A stretch of 7,893 nt of DNA from Burkholderiales bacterium (GCA_947372535.1 CANBUA010000233.1:1-7893); one strand, 5' to 3'; counted from the first letter of the stretch, positions 1 to 6,519 are shown. A program made the numbers and translations. The notes: generated from the sequence alone by a model not told the origin.

Positions 1-404
1 AGTCGCGGCATCCACAACAGGGCGAACACTGCGCCGACTGTCACCAGGCCCGTCAGCCACACCACCAGCGAGCCCACGTGCGCCTGCGCCGGGTAGATGC
101 GCCACAGGGCACCAATGGCCACGGCATTGCTGGTGGCCACCAGGATGGCAGCCGTGTAATCGTGGAAGCGCCGCGCACGGTTGGCATCCACCGACCAGCG
201 CGGATCGGTGTTGTAGCTGCGCAGGTTCGTCAGCGCCCGCTCGGTCTTGTAGTTCAAAAAGACCAGGCACAGCGACGCCACCGGAAAGCCCAGCACCAAG
301 GTGATGTAGAGGGACAAGGCCTGCTGCCGTTGGGCGATGCGGGCATTGAGTTCGTTGGAGGCCGCGATGAAGCGGTAATTGGCATCGACCTGCATGAGTG
401 ACAT
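1..404 (-). CDS. Partial hypothetical membrane protein (N-terminal 134 residues, cut by left edge)
   Basis: Reading leftward from the ATG at 404 there is an uninterrupted frame to the window edge, so the 3' end is missing. The protein starts MSLMQVDANYRF and has three hydrophobic stretches: about residues 33-54 (LYITLVLGFPVASLCLVF), 83-103 (TAAILVATSNAVAIGALW) and 109-131 (VGSLVVWLTGLVTVGAVFALL). A polar loop with many Arg and Asn residues lies between the first two. It is probably an inner-membrane protein. I recognise no family and assign no function. The start is uncertain: no strong Shine-Dalgarno precedes 404, and the ATG at 395 (residue 4) is an alternative. It is divergent from the membrane protein gene beginning at 620. 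The evidence is an open frame with normal codon use and coherent membrane segments. Confidence 0.7.
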   Translation of the reverse strand, partial: MSLMQVDANYRFIAASNELNARIAQRQQALSLYITLVLGFPVASLCLVFLNYKTERALTNLRSYNTDPRWSVDANRARRFHDYTAAILVATSNAVAIGALWRIYPAQAHVGSLVVWLTGLVTVGAVFALLWMPR

Positions 405-553
405 GGTACGGGCTAGCGGTCAATTCAGACCAGGGTCTCCCGGAACAAGCCGAATGGCGCAATTCATGTCACCAATGCGACGCCATTTAAACCCCAGGCC
501 CCCTTGATTGGTGGGCTCACATGCTGAATTACGCATTTTTGCTCATATGCCAC

Positions 554-570
554 CTGGCAAACATGTTGCA
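554..570 (+). promoter_or_regulatory. Candidate sigma-54 (-24/-12) promoter
   Basis: CTGGCA at 554-559 and TTGCA at 566-570 give GG (556-557) and GC (568-569) separated by exactly ten bases. This matches the RpoN consensus YTGGCACG-N4-TTGCW except at the two positions after TGGCA. The predicted transcript start is about 581, leaving a leader of roughly 40 bases that contains the Shine-Dalgarno at 607-612. RpoN promoters need an enhancer-binding activator; I did not identify its binding site in the short upstream region. The second paralogue (4054) has no equivalent. The pattern match is read from sequence; activity is inference. Confidence 0.5.
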
Positions 571-606
571 AGCTTCGGCCTTTCCAAAACAACAGCCCCG
601 TAGTAC

Positions 607-612
607 GAAGGA
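607..612 (+). promoter_or_regulatory. Ribosome binding site for the gene at 620
   Basis: GAAGGA lies seven bases before the ATG at 620 and four before the adjacent ATG at 617. The spacing favours 620. That start also gives MWRRYLSH, matching the MWRKFFSH start of the paralogue at 4054. The site therefore argues against the longer open frame that begins at 521. Confidence 0.7.
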
Positions 613-619
613 CCAGATG

Positions 620-2470
620 ATGTGGCGCAGATACCTTTCGCATCCCTGGTGCATTCCCTTGACCGCCCTGTTGGGCGTGCTGCTCACCTTGCCGACACTT
701 GGCCTGGGCCTGTTCGCGGATGACTTCATCCACCGCAGCCTGCTCGTCGGCGAAATCCGCGCCCCCCATGCCGGCTCCCTGTTCGGGCTGTTCAACTTCA
801 TGGATGGCCAGCCCGATCACATCCAGGCCATGAAGGTCTCGGGGCGCCTGCTCTGGTGGGCCGCTGATTCGATCCGCCTGTCGTTCTGGCGCCCCTTGAG
901 CGAGTTGACCCATTGGGTGGACTACCGGCTGTGGCCCGACCTCCCCGTGCTGATGCATGCCCAGAACCTGTTCTGGTACGGGCTGCTCATCCTCTTGGCA
1001 GGCCGGCTGTATCGCCTGCTCGACAATGATCCGGTGCGTGCCAACCTGGCCACGTTGCTGTTCGCCGTCAGCAGCCTGCACATGCAGGTGGTGGGCTGGC
1101 TGGCCGCGCGCAACCAGTTGATCGCAGGCTGCTTCATGGTGCTGACCTTGATGGCGTTTCATCGCTGGCGCCGAGAAGGCTCAACGCGCCATGCCTGGCT
1201 GGCAGCAGGCACCTTCGTGCTGGGCATGATGTCGGCCGAAGCGGCGATCGCCACCATGGCCTACCTGGTGGCCTACGTCGTGTTCATGGCGCCTGCGGAC
1301 GAGACCTGGCATGCGCGCCTGCGGGCCTTGTTGCCCTTCCTGTTGATCCTGGCGGTTTGGCGCGTGTCCTACACCCACATGGGTTTTGGCAGCACGGGCT
1401 CCGGCGCTTACATCGACCCGGGCGTCAGCCTGCCACGTTTCGCCCAGGCCCTGATGGTGCGCCTGCCCACCTTGCTGCTGGCCGACCTCGTGCGCATCCC
1501 CTCCAGCGTGGTCAATGGCATGGCGCACGCGGGCCAGTTGCAATATGCCGCGATGGCCGCCGTCGTGATCGCCCTGTTCGTGGCACTGGGGCAATGGTTC
1601 CAACTCTGGCGCCAACCTGCTGCCCGTTTCTACGCGGCAGGTGCCGTGATCGCCCTGGTGCCTGTCTGTGCCGCCGAGCCGGGCGACCGCCTACTGCTCA
1701 ACGCCGAGATCGGCATGAGCGGCGCGATCGCCATGCTCATCAGCTTGGCGTTTGCTCGGCCGTCTCAAGGCTGGCTGGCCCGCTTGACCTTGCTGCCCAT
1801 CTGGCTGATGGTGGGCTTGTACCTGGTGTTCTCGCCGCTGCAGACGCTGGCTTACTCGCTGCTGATGGAGCAGTTCCTCACGCCCACCATGCTGGTCGAG
1901 CCGCTGTCCCTGCCTGCGGCGGCCCCGGGCGATCCCGAGCACGTGATCCTGCTGAACCCGCCCAAGCCCGCCATGCTGTTCTACTACCCCTTCGTGAGGC
2001 AGCAGTTCGGCGTGAATAACCCGGCCTCGACCCAGGCACTGGCTGTTGGCAACCAGAACATCACCCTGCGCACCCTCGATGACTCGACGCTGGAGCTCTC
2101 GGGCAAACGAGGCTTCATGGACAGCATGAGCCGGGACGTCGCTACGCGGCCCTTCAAGGCAGGCGATGTCATCGACGTCGGCCAGATGAAGGTGACGGTG
2201 CTGACCGTCTCGGCTGAAGGCGTACCGCTGTCGGCCCGGTTCAAGTTCAGCTCGCCGCTGAGTGATCCACGCCGGCATTTCTACGCCTGGCACGACGAGG
2301 GCTATCGCAACTTCGCCCTGCCAGCCCCCGGGCAGCAGGTGGTGCTGCCCGGCTTCGATGCGCGTCAGATGCTGCTGAGCCGGCTCAGGCCACCGCCGTC
2401 GGCGGGCCGCCTGATCCCGGTGGCACAGGCCAACCGTTTCTACAAGAATCCGCCAGCTCAGCACCCCTGA
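620..2470 (+). CDS. GT-C-like polytopic membrane protein with C-terminal soluble domain (paralogue 1)
   Basis: 616 residues. The first ~410 form about eleven to twelve hydrophobic segments by eye; the last ~200 are soluble. The first segment (10-31) is followed by FADDF (Asp34-Asp35), the place where GT-C glycosyltransferases carry the acidic catalytic or metal-binding residues. FWRPL (89-93), TH (97-98), HAQN (113-116) and the SSLHMQVVGW...ARNQ stretch (151-166) resemble the RPL..H..N and LHP.HVE.V.W..GR motifs of PMT/TMTC-type GT-C proteins. A likely role is transfer of a sugar from a polyprenyl-linked donor at the periplasmic face, but donor and acceptor are unknown. The C-terminal domain has blocks NPPKP (446-450), STQAL (470-474) and MDSMSRDV (500-507) that I cannot assign to a family. 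The start at 620 rests on the Shine-Dalgarno at 607-612 and agreement with the paralogue. The gene converges on metY with a 30-base gap and no clear terminator. CDS certain; function tentative. Confidence 0.85.
   Translation: MWRRYLSHPWCIPLTALLGVLLTLPTLGLGLFADDFIHRSLLVGEIRAPHAGSLFGLFNFMDGQPDHIQAMKVSGRLLWWAADSIRLSFWRPLSELTHWVDYRLWPDLPVLMHAQNLFWYGLLILLAGRLYRLLDNDPVRANLATLLFAVSSLHMQVVGWLAARNQLIAGCFMVLTLMAFHRWRREGSTRHAWLAAGTFVLGMMSAEAAIATMAYLVAYVVFMAPADETWHARLRALLPFLLILAVWRVSYTHMGFGSTGSGAYIDPGVSLPRFAQALMVRLPTLLLADLVRIPSSVVNGMAHAGQLQYAAMAAVVIALFVALGQWFQLWRQPAARFYAAGAVIALVPVCAAEPGDRLLLNAEIGMSGAIAMLISLAFARPSQGWLARLTLLPIWLMVGLYLVFSPLQTLAYSLLMEQFLTPTMLVEPLSLPAAAPGDPEHVILLNPPKPAMLFYYPFVRQQFGVNNPASTQALAVGNQNITLRTLDDSTLELSGKRGFMDSMSRDVATRPFKAGDVIDVGQMKVTVLTVSAEGVPLSARFKFSSPLSDPRRHFYAWHDEGYRNFALPAPGQQVVLPGFDARQMLLSRLRPPPSAGRLIPVAQANRFYKNPPAQHP
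1068..1099 (+). repeat. 32-base exact direct repeat, copy 1 (inside paralogue 1)
   Basis: This segment is identical base for base to 4502-4533. It encodes the SSLHMQVVGW motif region in both paralogues. It reflects gene duplication, not an independent repeat element, and is one of the longest exact matches I found between the two genes. Confidence 0.8.
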
Positions 2471-2500
2471 TCGCCAGACATCGGCAGGGGTACCCGAAAG

Positions 2501-3787
2501 TCAGGCCTTGGCCAGCGCCTGCTCGATGTCTGCGATCAGGTCATCGATGTGCTCGATGCCGACGGACAGGCGCACCGTGTCTTCTGTCACGCCCGTCTTG
2601 CCCAGCTCCTCGGGCGAGAGCTGGCGGTGCGTGGTGGAGGCCGGGTGCGTGGCCAGCGAGCGCACATCGCCGATGTTGACCAGGCGCAGGAAGAGCTGCA
2701 ACCCATCGAGGAAGCGCGCGCCGCCTTCACGCCCACCCGGCACGCCGAAGGTCAGCACGCCCGAGGCCTGGCCTGACAGGTATTGCTGCACCAGCGCATG
2801 CTCGGGATGGTCGGGCAAGCCCGCGTAGTTGACCCATTCGACACGCGGATGCTGCTGGAGGTATTGCGCCACTTTCAAGGCGTTCTGACTGATGCGGTCC
2901 ATGCGCAGGCCCAGGGTCTCGATGCCTTGCAGGATCAGGAAGGCATTGAAAGGAGAGATGGCCGCGCCCGTGTTGCGCAGTGGGACTACACGCGCCCGGC
3001 CAATGTAGGCCGCCGGCCCCAGGGCCTCGGTGTAGACCACGCCGTGGTAGCTCACGTCCGGCTCGTTCAGGCGCTTGAAACGCGTCTTGTGCTGCGCCCA
3101 CGGGAACTTGCCTGAATCGACGATGGCCCCGCCAATGCTGGTGCCGTGGCCGCCCAGGTACTTGGTCAGCGAGTGCACCACGATGTCGGCACCATGCTCG
3201 ATGGGCCGGCTCAGGTAAGGCGAGGGCACGGTGTTGTCCACGATCAGCGGGATGCCGTGGCGGTGCGCGACCTCGGCCACCTTGGCGATGTCGGTGATGT
3301 TGCCCGCCGGGTTGCCCAGGGACTCCACGAAGATGGCCTTGGTGCGCTCGTCGATCAGCGGCTCGAAGCTGCTGGGGTCGCGGTGATCGGCAAAGCGCGT
3401 GGTGATGCCGAACTGCGGCAGGGTGTGCGCGAACAGGTTGTAGGTGCCGCCATACAGCGCCGTCGAGGAGACGATGTTGTCGCCCGCCTCGGCGATGGTC
3501 AGGATCGAATAGGTCACCGCCGCTTGCCCCGAAGCCAAGGCCAGCGCGCCCACGCCTCCCTCGAGCGCCGCGATGCGCTGCTCGAGCACGTCCTGAGTCG
3601 GGTTCATGATGCGCGTATAGATGTTGCCCGGCACCTTGAGGTCGAACAAATCGGCGCCATGCTGGGCGCTGTCGAAGGCATATGCCGCCGTCTGGTAAAT
3701 GGGCACGGCCACGGCGCGCGTGGTCGGGTCGGGCGAGTACCCGGCGTGCACGGAGAGGGTTTCGAACTTCCAGTTTGGCTGGCTCAT
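2501..3787 (-). CDS. metY: O-acetylhomoserine sulfhydrylase (O-acetylhomoserine aminocarboxypropyltransferase)
   Basis: 428 residues, the usual size for the family. This cytoplasmic PLP enzyme makes homocysteine from O-acetyl-L-homoserine and sulfide (or methionine from methanethiol), giving a direct sulfhydrylation route to methionine. Visible family features, in order: YTRIMNPT (57-64), the phosphate-binding ASGQAA (85-90), LYGGTYN (111-117, with the Tyr that stacks on PLP), VDNT with Asp184 contacting the pyridine nitrogen, and [10 protein letters not shown] with Lys209 as the Schiff-base lysine. The C-terminal [18 protein letters not shown] is also typical. The length and [11 protein letters not shown] region fit MetY better than cystathionine gamma-synthase or MetZ (about 400 residues or less), although substrate cannot be proven by reading. 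The ATG at 3787 has AAGGAG seven bases upstream. It is transcribed alone, between two membrane paralogues that point the other way. The leader has hairpin potential (see 3788-3890). Confidence 0.95.
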   Translation of the reverse strand: MSQPNWKFETLSVHAGYSPDPTTRAVAVPIYQTAAYAFDSAQHGADLFDLKVPGNIYTRIMNPTQDVLEQRIAALEGGVGALALASGQAAVTYSILTIAEAGDNIVSSTALYGGTYNLFAHTLPQFGITTRFADHRDPSSFEPLIDERTKAIFVESLGNPAGNITDIAKVAEVAHRHGIPLIVDNTVPSPYLSRPIEHGADIVVHSLTKYLGGHGTSIGGAIVDSGKFPWAQHKTRFKRLNEPDVSYHGVVYTEALGPAAYIGRARVVPLRNTGAAISPFNAFLILQGIETLGLRMDRISQNALKVAQYLQQHPRVEWVNYAGLPDHPEHALVQQYLSGQASGVLTFGVPGGREGGARFLDGLQLFLRLVNIGDVRSLATHPASTTHRQLSPEELGKTGVTEDTVRLSVGIEHIDDLIADIEQALAKA

Positions 3788-3794
3788 GAGTGGG

Positions 3795-3800
3795 CTCCTT
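3795..3800 (-). promoter_or_regulatory. metY: Ribosome binding site of metY
   Basis: AAGGAG on the minus strand, seven bases upstream of the ATG at 3787. It is a near-ideal Shine-Dalgarno and fixes the metY start. Its GGAG core is the segment that the upstream GGCUC at 3886-3890 could pair with. Confidence 0.85.
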
Positions 3801-3812
3801 CAGGGCAAAACA

Positions 3813-3831
3813 CCGACCCTAATCAGGTCGG
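3813..3831 (-). promoter_or_regulatory. Six-base-pair hairpin in the metY leader
   Basis: CCGACC and GGTCGG enclose a seven-base loop (TGATTAG on the minus strand) and are followed by TGTTTTG. It ends twelve bases before the metY Shine-Dalgarno. The short, interrupted T run makes it a weak intrinsic terminator at best. An alternative pairing of ACCGA-CCC with GGGUCGGU gives eight pairs with one bulged G, so the two folds are mutually exclusive. It could be an attenuator, a riboswitch stem or an mRNA-stabilising hairpin. Confidence 0.45.
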
Positions 3832-3960
3832 GCTCGGTTGCCAAGCGACCTTGCCTCATCGCCTCATTCAAGAAATGACTATGCAGAGCCGCCGTCGGCG
3901 GACTTACTCACCCTGCAATCGTCACGATTTCATCCCGCCGTCCCTCGTTCCGGTGGGTGA

Positions 3961-3990
3961 ATACACTTGTTGTTACATTACAGTGTGTTT
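3961..3990. promoter_or_regulatory. AT-rich pocket with inverted repeat between metY and paralogue 2
   Basis: This is the most AT-rich patch of the 266-base divergent intergenic region and the likeliest place for promoter elements of one or both genes. ACACT (3963-3967) and AGTGT (3982-3986) form an interrupted inverted repeat with centres 19 bases apart, a spacing compatible with a dimeric regulator. I see no convincing paired -35/-10 boxes on either strand. The best single hexamer is TGTAAT on the minus strand (3976-3981), without a matching -35. Confidence 0.25.
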
Positions 3991-4053
3991 GCTTGGGGCC
4001 CTTGCTTCACATTGCGCCAACCTGACTAAGAGCCTGCTGTTTGGGACTCGCTG

Positions 4054-5898
4054 ATGTGGCGCAAATTCTTCTCTCACTCCTGGTGCATTCCCGTTCTGGC
4101 CCTTTTGGGCGTCTTGCTCACGGCGCCCACGCTGGGCACCGGCCTGTTCGCCGATGACTTCATCCACCGCAGCCTGCTGATCGGTGAGACGCAAGCGCCC
4201 CATGCGGGCTCCCCGTTTGGCCTGTTCAACTTCATGGACGGGCAGCCCGCGCACAACCAGGCGCTGAGGGCCTCCGGCCGCCTGCTCTGGTGGGCCGGCG
4301 ACACCATCCGCCTGTCATTCTGGCGCCCCTTGACTGAGCTCACGCATTGGCTGGACTACCAGCTCTGGCCGTCTCAGCCCGTGCTGATGCATGCGCAAAA
4401 CCTGCTCTGGTATGGCCTGCTCATCGTGCTGCTGGGGCGCCTCTACCGGCAGCTCAACCCCAACCGGGTCGAAGCCGGCCTGGCCACGCTGCTGTTTGCC
4501 ATCAGCAGCCTGCACATGCAGGTGGTGGGCTGGATCGCGGCGCGCAACCAGTTGATCGCCGCCTGTTTCATGGTGCTGACGCTGATGGCTTTTCACACCT
4601 GGCGCACGCAGCGCTCGACCATCCACGCCTGGCTGGCCGCAGCTTGCCTGGCGATGGGCATGATGTCAGCCGAGGCGGCCATTGCGACCATGGGCTACCT
4701 GCTCGCCTACCTGCTGGTCTTCGAACAAGGCAAGCCCTTGCACCAGCGCCTGCGGGCCTTGCTGCCTTTCATCGGGCTCATCGTGGTGTGGCGGCTGCTT
4801 TACACCCACCTGAGCTTTGGCAGCTCGGGCTCGGGCGCCTACATCGACCCGGGGGTCAGCCTGTCGCGCTTCGGGACCGTGCTGCTGGTGCGTCTGCCCA
4901 CCTTGATGCTGTCTGATCTGCTGCGCATTCCCGCAGGCGTGATCAACGGGTGGAGTTACACCGCCCAACTTCAGTACGCGGCAGGGGCTGCGGGCGTGAT
5001 CGCCCTGTTTGCAGCGCTTGGGCAGCATTTCAAGCTGTGGGCTTCGCCCCTGGCGCGTTTTCAGGTGCTCGGTGCCGCTTTGGCCCTCATCCCCGTGTGC
5101 GCCGCCGAGCCCAGCGATCGGCTGCTGCTGAACGCGGAAATCGGCCTGTGCGGTGTGGTGGCCACGCTTTTTTGCCTGGTGGTGCGCCGCCACCGGCAGC
5201 AGGCCAGCGCGGGCTGGCTGGCCAAAGGCGCCACGGGCCTGGCCGCGCTCATGATGGGCCTGCACCTGGTGGTGGCGCCCGTGCAGACGCTGGGTTACTC
5301 GTTGATGATGGATCGGCTCCTGAGCCCCAGCATGGTCGGCGAGCCCTTGTCCCTGCCCAATGATTCGCCCGAGCACCAGGACCATGTGATCCTGCTCAAT
5401 CCGCCCAAGCCCTCCATGCTGTTTTACTACCCCTTCGTCAGGCAGCAGTTCGGCATCGGCAATGCAGCCTCGACCCAGGCCCTGGGTGTGGGTACCCAGC
5501 ATCAGACGGTGAGGGTGATCGACGAATCCACCATCGAGCTCTCAGGCCGGCGTGGCTTCATCGACAGCATGAGCCGAGACGTGGTCGTGCGGCCCTTCAA
5601 GGTGGGCGATCAGATCAACATCGGGCAGGTGGATGTCACGGTGATCAAGGTCTCGCCCGAGGGCGTGCCCCTGACCGCGCGCTTTCACTTCAAGGCGCCC
5701 CTGCGCGATCCGCGATGGCGCTTCTATGCCTGGACGGAAGATGGCTACACGCCCTTCGTGATGCCGGCCTTGGGACAACAAGTCAAGCTGCTGGCCATCG
5801 ACCCGCGTCAGATGGTGATGCGGCGCCTGTCGCTCAAGGCGTCGCCACCTGGCGTGCCTCATGCAGCACCAGCCCGCGTTGGGTCATCAAGGACCTGA
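4054..5898 (+). CDS. GT-C-like polytopic membrane protein with C-terminal soluble domain (paralogue 2)
   Basis: 614 residues, collinear with the product of the gene at 620 (roughly 70% identical by eye, about 80% over the first 60 residues). It keeps FADDF (Asp34-Asp35) after the first membrane segment, FWRPL, HAQN and the SSLHMQVVGW...ARNQ stretch. It also keeps the C-terminal HVILLNPPKP (444-453), STQAL and DSMSRDV blocks, so both copies seem functional. The only clear length difference is about four extra residues in a cytoplasmic or periplasmic loop near residue 385 (HRQQASAGW). A GT-C glycosyltransferase role is inferred from motif style; donor and acceptor are unknown. The ATG at 4054 has only a weak GGGA seven bases upstream, unlike the strong site of copy 1. 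Homology to copy 1 ends near residue 593, and the remaining ~21 residues are encoded opposite the methyltransferase gene, with which it overlaps by 65 bases. Confidence 0.85.
   Translation: MWRKFFSHSWCIPVLALLGVLLTAPTLGTGLFADDFIHRSLLIGETQAPHAGSPFGLFNFMDGQPAHNQALRASGRLLWWAGDTIRLSFWRPLTELTHWLDYQLWPSQPVLMHAQNLLWYGLLIVLLGRLYRQLNPNRVEAGLATLLFAISSLHMQVVGWIAARNQLIAACFMVLTLMAFHTWRTQRSTIHAWLAAACLAMGMMSAEAAIATMGYLLAYLLVFEQGKPLHQRLRALLPFIGLIVVWRLLYTHLSFGSSGSGAYIDPGVSLSRFGTVLLVRLPTLMLSDLLRIPAGVINGWSYTAQLQYAAGAAGVIALFAALGQHFKLWASPLARFQVLGAALALIPVCAAEPSDRLLLNAEIGLCGVVATLFCLVVRRHRQQASAGWLAKGATGLAALMMGLHLVVAPVQTLGYSLMMDRLLSPSMVGEPLSLPNDSPEHQDHVILLNPPKPSMLFYYPFVRQQFGIGNAASTQALGVGTQHQTVRVIDESTIELSGRRGFIDSMSRDVVVRPFKVGDQINIGQVDVTVIKVSPEGVPLTARFHFKAPLRDPRWRFYAWTEDGYTPFVMPALGQQVKLLAIDPRQMVMRRLSLKASPPGVPHAAPARVGSSRT
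4502..4533 (+). repeat. 32-base exact direct repeat, copy 2 (inside paralogue 2)
   Basis: Identical to 1068-1099 and in the same orientation. Recombination between the two copies would delete metY and fuse the paralogues in frame. Confidence 0.8.
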
Positions 5899-6463
5899 CC
5901 TGCTGAAAACCAGCGGCCAGCAGGGCTCGCTGCTGTTCATCGACGGACATGAACAGGTCGGTGTTGCGCATGCCACCCTCGCCAACGTAGTGGTCGCACA
6001 CCAGGTAAATGCCCTCGGGCGTCAGCACGGAGCGGACCTGCTCGTGCAGGCGCACGGCGTGCCGCTTGTGCCGCAACTCATGCACCGATTGCATGGTGAT
6101 GGCGGCATCGAAAACGTCCACTGCATGGACCCAGTTCGGATCGCGGAAGCTCTGTTCGACAAAGGTCACCTGGGCCGCATCGGCGCCCAGCCGGTCGCGC
6201 GCCAGCTCGTGCATCGCCGCGGAAAAATCCAGGGCGGTGTAGGCCAGGGAGGGTTGGCCGCTCAGCAAGTAGCGCGCAAGGAAGCCCGGGCCGGAGCCCA
6301 GCTCCAGCACGCGGGATTCGCAATTTTGCAAGCCGGCCAGTTGCCGGGCAAAACATTCAAAGAACTCGATTCGCCAGGGGCGTTTGCCCATGGCCGTGGC
6401 TTCCCACTCGCGGGCGTCCGCGATGTCACGCAAATCGATGGGGCTGTCGACGTCATACGTCAT
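5834..6463 (-). CDS. Class I SAM-dependent methyltransferase
   Basis: 209 residues from the ATG at 6463. Motif I is VLELGSGPG (52-60), the SAM-binding glycine loop. Asp79 in YTALDFS ends strand beta-2 and would bind the SAM ribose. FDAAITMQSVHEL (118-130) is the motif IV/post-IV region, and a beta-5 hairpin-like GIYLVCDHYV (151-160) follows. This is the Methyltransf_25/12 type of Rossmann fold, a small cytoplasmic enzyme. The substrate cannot be inferred; nothing marks it as an rRNA, quinone or protein methyltransferase. GAGGTG at 6469-6474 sits five bases before the ATG at 6463, whereas the upstream in-frame ATG at 6484 has no Shine-Dalgarno, so I chose the shorter form (the longer would be 216 residues). 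Its last 21 codons and stop are opposite the end of the membrane protein gene at 4054-5898. It lies downstream of the ABC permease gene, 147 bases away, on the same strand. Confidence 0.88.
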   Translation of the reverse strand: MTYDVDSPIDLRDIADAREWEATAMGKRPWRIEFFECFARQLAGLQNCESRVLELGSGPGFLARYLLSGQPSLAYTALDFSAAMHELARDRLGADAAQVTFVEQSFRDPNWVHAVDVFDAAITMQSVHELRHKRHAVRLHEQVRSVLTPEGIYLVCDHYVGEGGMRNTDLFMSVDEQQRALLAAGFQQVRSLMTQRGLVLHEARQVATP

Positions 6464-6468
6464 CGGGG

Positions 6469-6474
6469 CACCTC
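6469..6474 (-). promoter_or_regulatory. Ribosome binding site deciding the methyltransferase start
   Basis: GAGGTG on the minus strand, five bases before the ATG at 6463. It lies inside the longer reading frame that opens at 6484, which has only an AT-rich, Shine-Dalgarno-free sequence before it. This supports the shorter protein. Confidence 0.65.
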
Positions 6475-6519
6475 GCGCTGGCATTTATATTTGATGCCGA
6501 CATGATGCACGACGCAGCC

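Larger units (their letters stand above)
3788..3890 (-). promoter_or_regulatory. Structured 5' leader of metY (possible translational control element)
   Basis: Read on the minus strand, this leader can form several helices. UCAUU (3874-3878) pairs with AAUGA (3864-3868) around a five-base loop. CCGACC pairs with GGUCGG at 3813-3831. GGCUC (3886-3890) can pair with GAGCC (3793-3797), which includes part of the Shine-Dalgarno and would hide it. GGCAACC (3836-3842) followed by a stem and GGUG (3811-3814) recalls the GGCAACC-stem-GGUG core of SAM-I/SAM-IV riboswitches. I do not find the rest of that fold (no AGGGA strand, no kink-turn), so I do not call a riboswitch. The pairings are seen in sequence; regulation is inference. 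Confidence 0.35.

Noticed and set aside
459..473. Sigma-54-like sequence on the minus strand (TTGGTGAC...ATTGC) upstream of the gene at 1-404
   Set aside because: The GG and GC elements are separated by eleven bases instead of ten, a spacing that normally abolishes RpoN recognition.
2488..2495. GGGTACCC palindrome between the convergent stops of paralogue 1 and metY as a bidirectional terminator
   Set aside because: It has no loop and no T tract; it is only an eight-base palindrome.
3811..3842. ACCTGAT string in the metY leader as a TPP riboswitch element
   Set aside because: The companion CTGAGA element and the rest of the thi-box are absent, and metY is not a thiamine gene.
3889..3901. 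GC-rich hairpin CCGCC-GTC-GGCGG as a terminator
   Set aside because: A five-pair stem with a three-base loop and no T run on either strand; it is also placed at the beginning of the divergent region where no transcript needs to end.
3146..4054. Long plus-strand open frame of about 300 codons opposite metY
   Set aside because: It is antisense to metY, whose PLP-enzyme motifs are unambiguous. The translation is rich in Arg, His, Gly and Val with no domain, as expected for the shadow of a GC-rich gene.
4666..5502. Minus-strand open frame of about 280 codons inside paralogue 2 (and similar ones at 464-1162 and 1691-2464 inside paralogue 1)
   Set aside because: These are Gln/His/Gly/Arg-rich shadow frames of high-GC coding sequence. 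They appear at matching places in both paralogues because the sense genes are homologous.
620..5898. Composite transposon or other mobile unit, suggested by direct repeats flanking metY
   Set aside because: The repeats are two complete coding genes diverged to about 70% protein identity, with no transposase, terminal inverted repeats or target-site duplications visible.
6464..6484. Methyltransferase start at 6484, adding seven residues
   Set aside because: There is no Shine-Dalgarno before 6484, while GAGGTG at 6469-6474 is well placed for 6463.
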